Below the pieces are notes generated by a model. It saw only the letters and a list, made by a program, of their open reading frames with translations. It was not told the DNA's origin and searched no databases. Of a stretch of DNA of 64,000 nt, positions 57,728-64,000 are shown piece after piece. The first letter of the stretch is position 1; every line of letters begins with the position of its first letter. Source of the stretch: Bimastos eiseni (Eukaryota > Annelida > Clitellata > Crassiclitellata > Lumbricidae); the NCBI GenBank assembly GCA_959347315.1, contig OY365810.1, forward strand, positions 11,343,728 to 11,407,727, written 5' to 3'. The position numbers and the translations under genes are program-made.

Positions 57728-58046
57728 CCGCTCGATAATCCGAAGGTTCGATAGTCTGATAGTCCAAAGATTCTATTCTCCAACATTAATTTAACTAGAA
57801 TCTGGATTAATTGATGAAAGAATGTGTAAAACTGGGAGCTGAATTGATATGAAAAGAATCCTGCCTAAATGGAAGCTGGATGAATAAAAAGAATTATGCA
57901 ACCCACCTTCTAACAAATATAGGCCTAATTCTTCTCATCTGTCCAGGTATCATTAAAACCACACTCTTATCATCTATCGACCGGTCACCTTGCAATCTTC
58001 GGACTATCGAACCTTCAGACTATCGAACCTTCTGACTATCGATACA
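57728..58046. mobile_element. Foldback element FB4 with GACTATCGAACCTTC-repeat arms
   Basis: Left array TCGATAATCCGAAGGTTCGATAG (57731-57770) and inverted right array (57985-58043; CGGACTATCGAACCTTC). The interior (57795-57900) carries units of about 45 bp (TGGGAGCTGAATTGATATG, ATGGAAGCTGGATGAATA) clearly related to those of FB2 at 44.5 kb. Confidence 0.8.
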
Positions 58047-58234
58047 GAACCCATTACTACAGGGTAAACTATAAGTTTTGTGACGTTGTTACAATGTAGA
58101 GGCATGCAAAGCTTAAGACTATACAGTGACTTATAGTTCAAACATTCTCTTTGCCAACGTTACAATAATCATTAATGATCTACATAGTTCATGGAAGTCT
58201 AGTAGCAGTCTGTACGAATGTTTAAATCTAAACT

Positions 58235-59203
58235 GTGTCTCAAAAAAAACCAAGCGAAATGGTTTTTATCAGAACATCGTCAAATATCTATCAAATTTAA
58301 TAACTTTTGGTAGGTAGATGGCAAAATCGCTGAAATTTCATGCTATATATAAATTTTCCACCTCACCTTACTCATATCACCGCACTACCTTGTTAAACAC
58401 AGATTCACAAATTTATTTTATTACGCTTAAATTTTATTACTTGGCTGCACCGAACTCCATTTCATCGATCCGTGTGTCAAAGTGAATGGGGCATACTAAC
58501 GCGACAACCTTCTTGTCCAGAAGCTACTGTTAGACATACGCCGGATATCCCAGGGCGAATTTTTAGTCTTTCAACAGGATGGCGCCCCGGCGTATCGAGC
58601 TTGCGACACCGGCTCTTTCCTGGAGCGAGAGACACCGACTTCATCCCTCCAATACTGTGGCCGCCGAATTCACCGGATCTTAACCCAGTCGATTATAGCA
58701 TAATTTATGGAGTGTGCCGCAGGAAAATGATTACCGCTCCAGAATAGCCAACGTCGACAAACTCAACACACGTCTGATCGACGAGTTCACGCGCTATGAC
58801 CAGTCTCGATCGTTGATGCTTATATCGGCCAGTGGCGTCGCCGTCTAAGCGTCTGTGTCCGTGTAAGCGGAGAATATTTCTAGCACCAATTCTAACACTT
58901 TTAAGCAGATCTGTCATAACAATTAAAAACTCAGCAAAGTAAACCATATGTTGCTTTACTGCGCGCTAATTCGGTCGTCAGATAGTTTGTGGTAAGTAAT
59001 GAAATTTCAGTTTTATATGTAAATTTGATACATCTGTGTTCAACAAGGTAGTGCGGTGATATTAGTCAGGTGAGGTGGAAAATTTATACATAGCATAAAA
59101 CTTCAGCTAGTATGCCTTCCATCTACCAAAAGTTATTAAAAATTGGTGGAAATTTGACGAAGTTGTGACAATAAAAATTTTGCTTAGTTAATTTTGAGAC
59201 ACG
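58235..59203 (+). mobile_element. Mariner-like element with about 180-bp inverted repeats, degenerate
   Basis: Long inverted repeats run from GTGTCTCAAAA at the left to TTTTGAGACAC at the right and share TTTTCCACCTCACC and ATCACCGCACTACCTTGTT. Inside on the + strand a decayed mariner transposase reads FQQDGAP (frame-shifted), LWPPNSPDLNPVDYSI (about 58660-58700), then NVDKLNTRLIDEFTRYDQS (another frame). At least two frameshifts. Confidence 0.85.
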
Positions 59204-59415
59204 TTGTAGATATATTTTTCTTGGAATTTTTACATGGCTCTTTATATAGTCTTGCATATAATGACAACCAGCAGATTCAATGTAAACGATATGTAAGCAT
59301 GTGACTATTGGTCAGAAATTGCTGTAATGGTAATGTCCCGCCGCTTAGTTGATGTTTATTTAGTTCTTAGTCTCCCTAACTATAAGGGCCTAACAGTGTG
59401 AATTCAACATCTCAC

Positions 59416-59556
59416 CTGCTAGCAGAATTGCCAGATAGTATGGAATGGATTGTTTTGCATATTCATTTACTTCTTCGACCAATTGATCCACGCCTTGCCT
59501 TATCGATGTCGCTTCCTCATGAAGCTCATTCACAAACCTTGCCATTCTAACAGTGT
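59416..59556 (-). CDS. Helical exon C' (gene 3)
   Basis: A 141-bp phase 1-1 exon with acceptor CTTTTAG and donor AGCAG/GTGAGA. It encodes TVRMARFVNELHEEATSIRQ, then VEEVNEYAKQSIPYYLAILL. Same length, phase and pattern as C1/C2 (8239-8379, 9113-9253). Last placed exon of the paralogous gene. Confidence 0.65.
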
Positions 59557-59947
59557 CTAAAAGTCGAAAATCACAACACATGAATTATCAACTTTAAATA
59601 AAAATTAAAATATGAAATAAAACATTTATCTTTGAAAGTCGTTGCTGACAAACAGGATAAGCTTATTTCAAGAACCAGCATTTGGTCAAAGACAAAATAA
59701 TCACTGCACGAATTGTAGCGCTATAGTAGACCTATATTTAAAAACGGCAGAACAACTTATTCACTGAACACCACCAGATCTTCAAAGAGTATGGATCAGT
59801 TAGTAAGATGAGTTCTGTTATAGATGAGTTCTGTTATAGATGAATAATTATATCCAGAATCACTAAAGTTGAATATTTTATACCTCAGCAATATTACTTT
59901 AAAGATATGTGTTGTGGAGTGTTATTTGAATGAATGCTGAAACGAAC

Positions 59948-60097
59948 CATCCAGTAAACATGTTAGTCGCATCATTCCTGTTCGAAGATCTCCATAGCCT
60001 CTTGTCCTGCTTTCTTTAATGGCTGGCATGTCTGAACATGCTTCATCGCTGCCTTCTTGAAACTTTTCTAGTATTTTTCTAAGCAAGTGATTTACAC
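59948..60097 (-). CDS. Helical exon B' (gene 3)
   Basis: A 150-bp phase 1-1 exon with acceptor CATACAG and weaker donor GGATG/GTTCGT. It encodes GVNHLLRKILEKFQEGSDEA, later LRTGMMRLTCLLD. Counterpart of exon B (9591-9740) with identical length; about half the residues match. Confidence 0.65.
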
Positions 60098-60737
60098 CTG
60101 TATGTGGACAGTAACAAAAGTCATTAAATTTTCAACACATTATTTTAAAAACGTTTTGGACTGAGGATGTATAAGCAACATGGAACTGAAACATTTATTA
60201 ATGAATGTATGGCGGCTGTGCTTTTATGTGCTTTACAACTTGAGGTTCACGCATTTTAATTTAATATGCTGTTACAAAACGGCACTCTATAAAATTTGAT
60301 GCGTCAAAGTTGAGCACAAGCAACATACGCGGTGTTGCAATTGAACTAACCACCTGTTGCTTGGCAACAAATATGTCCATTCAAAAATTAATTAAAAAAA
60401 CTTTATAGGTTGATTATTTTAGGGGTTAATTATTACTAAAATTCAAAAAGAAGCAAAGCCAGAACCTAACTGATAGAAATAAGATTGTTCCGTCTGTGGC
60501 GTGTAACAGGCAACTTAACCAAACCCATAATACGCGACGTTGGCTATCTATTCTATAACAAACGAGCTACGGATGAATTGAAACGTTTTCATCAGTAATG
60601 TATATTTTAAAATTGCCATTGATTAGGCATAGTAAAATTTACTTTAGGACATGATCTATTTGCGCATATGGTTGACATCAATATACTTTCAAACGATTAA
60701 TCAATTTCTATTTAGCTATCGATAGAAATAAATCGAC

Positions 60738-60845
60738 CTTCAATTTCTGAAATGAATTCAATGAGAACCAGAACCGTGTTTTGGATCGAATTCTCTACTG
60801 CTGTTAGTTTCTCTATTGGAATTTTCTCGTATATTTCTTGTTTGT
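60738..60845 (-). CDS. Helical exon A' (gene 3)
   Basis: A 108-bp phase 1-1 exon with acceptor CATTTCAG and donor GAAG/GTCGAT. It encodes DKQEIYEKIPIEKLTAVENS and IQNTVLVLIEFISEIE. Counterpart of exon A (10913-11020). No CARD, TM or E-G exons are visible between here and the window end, so the 5' part lies beyond or was lost behind transposon insertions. Confidence 0.65.
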
Positions 60846-61569
60846 CTGAAATGTAAAAGTAAACCTATCAATCAAAGTGAATTGTCGGAAACTATGAAAT
60901 TCACATTTAACGACAATCAAGTGCAATAAATGCTTCTAGTGAGTTGACACTATCTCACCCAATCGTGATCGTGACCGGCTTAGAACCATATTAATTAATT
61001 AATTAATTAATTCGTTCTGGGTACTTATATACACATGTAACGCCCCTTCAAGAGACCGACTCAGAACGCTTGTCGGCCCAGCCACGGCTAAACAAGACGC
61101 TATAAAGCAACCTCGGTTTGTTTGGTCAAGCGTAGCTCAGATGGGAGATGGAGGACCCTACAACCGAGAAAACTCGGCGTTGTATAGCACACAGGCGAGC
61201 CCGTGGAGCAGGAATTTCAACTTGTCGCGATTCGATGCACTACAACATCGGACATGGGGTGTTATAGATCACGAAGGCAAGATGGAGCACAGTCAAGGAT
61301 GCAGCCGGAAACAGAAACAATAATACGATATAAGATCCGCTTGGCCATAGGCAGCCGGCGCAATACATCGCTCAATGAATCGAGCAACCGAGCGCAGAAC
61401 CCGATGTTGTCGGGTTCATATAAGTAACAATAAATTTTGATTAAAGACCATGTTTAGCAGGCATCACAGAGTTTTCCACGGGTCTGGTCGACCCGTATTT
61501 CAGGTCAGGTCGAGTCGGGCCTGGTCGGGTTGTGTCGTGTCACAGATAGCTATGGGCTATGCCCACCTG

Positions 61570-61726
61570 CATACAATTTTGTATCCGCCCAAAGACAATT
61601 TTGTATCTGCCTGGATACAGTATAATATCCGCCTAGGGGACCATTTTGTATCCGCCCAAAGACAATTTTTTATCTGCCCTGGATATAATTCTATATCAGC
61701 CTAGGATACAATTTTTTATCCTGTAG
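61570..61726. repeat. 22-23-bp tandem repeat
   Basis: About seven diverged units of the type ACAATTTTGTATCCGCCCAA, alternating 'CCCAAAG' and 'CTGGAT' ends. It may be one arm of a foldback element whose partner is missing. Confidence 0.75.
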
Positions 61727-62249
61727 AGCATAAATAGGCCGACTGATAGGCTAGTTAGTGAGAGAGTTGAGTACTGCTCAGTAGAGTCAGTGGGAATGAG
61801 TCGACAGTTAAAGTTTTGTTGGAGTTCAGTAATAAAGTTCAAGAAGAGTTCAAGTTATTTGAGCTGTGGTCAGTAGAGTTGATCATTTTGGATTTTCCAC
61901 CTATGTTGAATAAATACAAAAGTTCGTGGAAATCGCGTTGGTCTGTTCGCTGAAATTAAACTGTGTCGTCAACATCGGTATTCGCTCTAGGACTTGCGCC
62001 GAAATACCATACTTACTCACCAGACTTGGGAAGACCTCAGGACCGCCTCCGGGAGCTCCAGAAGTTTAGAGGAGGAATCTAGGTTTCTCTGGACGCCTGT
62101 TGGGTAGGTGTTCGGTGTCCAACCCCGGTCACAAATTGGACTGAGAAGAAACGGGTTACGCGACAATTTGACACGCAGAGGAGGGGCGAATTGCCACACT
62201 GGCGCTTCGATTTCGCTATACATTGCTCAGATTTGGTGGCGAAATGACT

Positions 62250-62963
62250 CTGACAAAGCTACACTGGATATGTATGGACGTATGGGATATCGGCGATTGA
62301 CCAGAAGAATGGTCACAGTCAATTTTACTCAACTACCGAAGAAGGGAAATCTACATCACTGTTGTAATCACAGAACAATTGCGCTAGTCTCCCATGCCAG
62401 TCAGATTCTGTTACGAGTGATGCTGGAACGCATTCAGTACAAGCTTGGAACAGAGATCGCTCAAACATACCCTGGCTTTAGGTCAAGAAGAGGCACGCGA
62501 GATCAAATTGTGAACTTAAGAATCATCTTGGAGAAAGCGAGAGAAAGGAAACATCCACTGTACCTTTGCTTCATTGACTTTACAAACGCTTTTGACATGA
62601 TTCAACACGATCAACTATGGATAACCATGATGGAGATGGGTTTCCCACTCCCACCTCATTCAGCTATTGCGAAATCTATAAAAATAACAGCGAGCTATAC
62701 TGTCAAGACAGACGGAATCATGTCGACATGGTTCGGTATCCAGAAAGGAGTCCGACAAGGATGTAATTTATCACCAAGCGATCCGGCAAGCATGTTTAAC
62801 GTTCTGGCAGAGCAGGTAAAGCGAAAAGCACTAGCCCACTAGGATGCCACAAGGGATTCAGGATTGGAGGGAAGACTATAGAAAAGCTTAGATATGCTAC
62901 TGGCCACTTCACCAGAGATGATTTACAGGAGTTGGTGCAACGAGTTGAGATATCAGCAAAAGG
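62250..62963 (+). pseudogene. Non-LTR reverse transcriptase fragment
   Basis: Open frame to 62842 with RT motifs: LPKKGNLHHCCNHRTIAL, RGTRDQIVNLRIILEKAR, LCFIDFTNAFDMIQHDQLW and IQKGVRQGCNLSP. Beyond a stop, GGKTIEKLRYA is followed by TGHFT instead of the expected Asp-Asp catalytic pair and then DDLQELVQRVEIS, so a small deletion removed the active site. Resembles the endonuclease-RT retroposons common in animals (RTE/Jockey-like; clade not assigned). Its 3' end is cut by an FB1-type end at 62964. Confidence 0.8.
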
Positions 62964-63052
62964 GTGACCGGACAATTCGGCGCGCGGACAATTCGGCGTA
63001 GGATGAGTTCGTAAGTGTATTTATACCAGATATCGGTATGTGGTAACTGGCA
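62964..63052. mobile_element. Partial FB1 foldback end
   Basis: GGTGACCGGACAATTCGGCG and the unique arm GGATGAGTTCGTAAGTGTAT, ending at AACTGGCATT, match the left end of FB1 (15826-16015) with only two repeat units. The right half is absent. Confidence 0.8.
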
Positions 63053-63054
63053 TT

Positions 63055-63498
63055 AACCATTTAGAAACAGGGCATAGCGTCTTCATGTTGGATCTGAAAA
63101 ATAAGCTGTTGCTGTTAATAAAATCTGAAGGTTTATATAAATTGTCAGACAATTTGCCATCATATTTATATTACAATAAATGTAAGCTTTCAAGAAAAGG
63201 AGGTGCGAACTTCGAAGAACCTATGGACGACAATCCGACTGTCAGATGGTCAAACAGACAGCAGCTGCTGTTGTTGATTCAATCATTAAACAGAATCAAC
63301 ACTAAGAAACTACTTCACCCGACTATTCTTCTCGCAATCCTGACAGTCGAACTAGGAGAAGTTAGTGAACATGGACTAAGACAACAAGCCTTGCAAGCTT
63401 GCAGTCTTGCACACTTCAGTTTTCTAAAGCCAAAAAAATGTTCGCTGTCGTGTACATTGATAAAACAACCTCCAGCTACCGACCGAGTCGATGTCTGA
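63055..63498 (+). CDS. Unidentified ORF
   Basis: About 148 codons open from just beyond the FB1 fragment to TGA. First ATG in frame at 63085. It reads like protein (KLLLLIKSEGLYKLSDNLPS; RQQLLLLIQSLNRINTKKLL; LRQQALQACSLAHFSFLKP) with leucine-rich helical segments, but no family is recognised and splice sites were not settled. It could be an exon or a transposon fragment. Confidence 0.3.
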   Translation, partial: NHLETGHSVFMLDLKNKLLLLIKSEGLYKLSDNLPSYLYYNKCKLSRKGGANFEEPMDDNPTVRWSNRQQLLLLIQSLNRINTKKLLHPTILLAILTVELGEVSEHGLRQQALQACSLAHFSFLKPKKCSLSCTLIKQPPATDRVDV

Positions 63499-64000
63499 CA
63501 GCAATTTGGAAGGATTTGTTAGCGATTATTAAGTACAGCTGCAGCCATTAATTAGCCTTCAATGTTTCACTCTGCCACGTAAACTCAGAGTGCTGTTTAG
63601 GGATAGACTCAGCATGCCTGAGTTTTGTTAAATGATAAACATTATGGCACGTTGATTCACTCAAGAGTTTCTTGGCTCAGTTACACTTTTTTCGACGACA
63701 AAATCACTCTCTGTATGACTGTGCATAAAGCGCATGAAGGAAATTGTAACCTAACATGTTTACCAAATTACCAATTGACAACTTGTTTCACTACCTACAC
63801 ATGTAAAAAGTCACGCATACATACACTTATGCATAAAATAACATATGCAAATAGTATTATACAATCCGATATAAAATTCATAGCCTTCTGAAGAACATGC
63901 TGATTTATCTCTTCGTCAGTTTCCAATACTAGCCAGTCACGTATCGCATGATTCCAGCACGCTGATACTTTCATTGCTAAGATGTGGCCACAGCGGAGAG
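63499..64000. other. No recognisable gene
   Basis: Last 500 bp; AT-rich, short frames only. Confidence 0.5.

Noticed and set aside
61141..61427. Two overlapping 60-74-codon frames
   Set aside because: No recognisable domain, splice sites or paralogue.

Overview
The window looks like nuclear DNA of a bilaterian invertebrate, probably marine. Genes are split into short exons with GT-AG junctions, and several exons encode CARD death-fold domains. Transposon load is heavy: a chromodomain Ty3/gypsy element, a PHD-finger CR1/L2-like retroposon, Tc1/mariner, hAT, Helitron and foldback elements. The palindrome AGGCCTA is also unusually frequent. I cannot name the species. No bacterial operon logic, tRNA, rRNA or CRISPR array was found.

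Region 1 (0.25-3 kb, + strand): seven phase-compatible exons encode the prodomain and the first strand of the catalytic domain of an ADAM/reprolysin-type (M12B) metalloprotease. The zinc site is not visible downstream. The gene runs into a CAT/CAC repeat and a segmental duplication (3279-5464, second copy 19269-21749). The duplication carries a CARD exon and a palindromic element.

Region 2 (8.2-19.9 kb, - strand): eleven exons, all phase 1 at both ends, read CARD, CARD, TRADD-N-like, transmembrane helix, then seven short helical/coiled-coil exons, the last of which is tandemly duplicated. This looks like a membrane-anchored death-fold adaptor. Its introns hold a Helitron, a foldback element, a hAT remnant and a retroposon tail.

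Region 3 (21.9-36.4 kb): a 13.1-kb Ty3/gypsy chromovirus-type element has LTRs of 609 and 607 bp that differ only in one AT unit, so it inserted very recently. Its pol frame is interrupted by one stop just before the integrase GPY/F-type and chromodomain part. A Tc1 element with about 190-bp inverted repeats lies 30 bp beyond it.

Region 4 (37.5-45.9 kb, - strand): a lone F-box exon and a hAT element precede (in map order) a five-exon gene encoding CARD-CARD-TRADD-N-like-F-box-NHL beta-propeller. All four exon joins keep phase. This gene shares its N-terminal module with Region 2 but swaps the C-terminal half for a predicted ubiquitin-ligase adaptor with a propeller sensor. It is the most unusual gene in the window.

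Region 5 (47-64 kb): a dead CR1/L2-like retroposon, a Ly6-like terminal exon, hAT elements, two more foldback elements, a mariner with long inverted repeats, three exons (59.4-60.9 kb) paralogous to the helical exons of Region 2, a 22-bp tandem repeat and a non-LTR reverse transcriptase remnant that lost its catalytic Asp pair. Four elements (15.8, 44.5, 54.3, 57.7 kb) share one architecture, inverted arms built of different 13-16-bp tandem repeats, and look like a foldback family.
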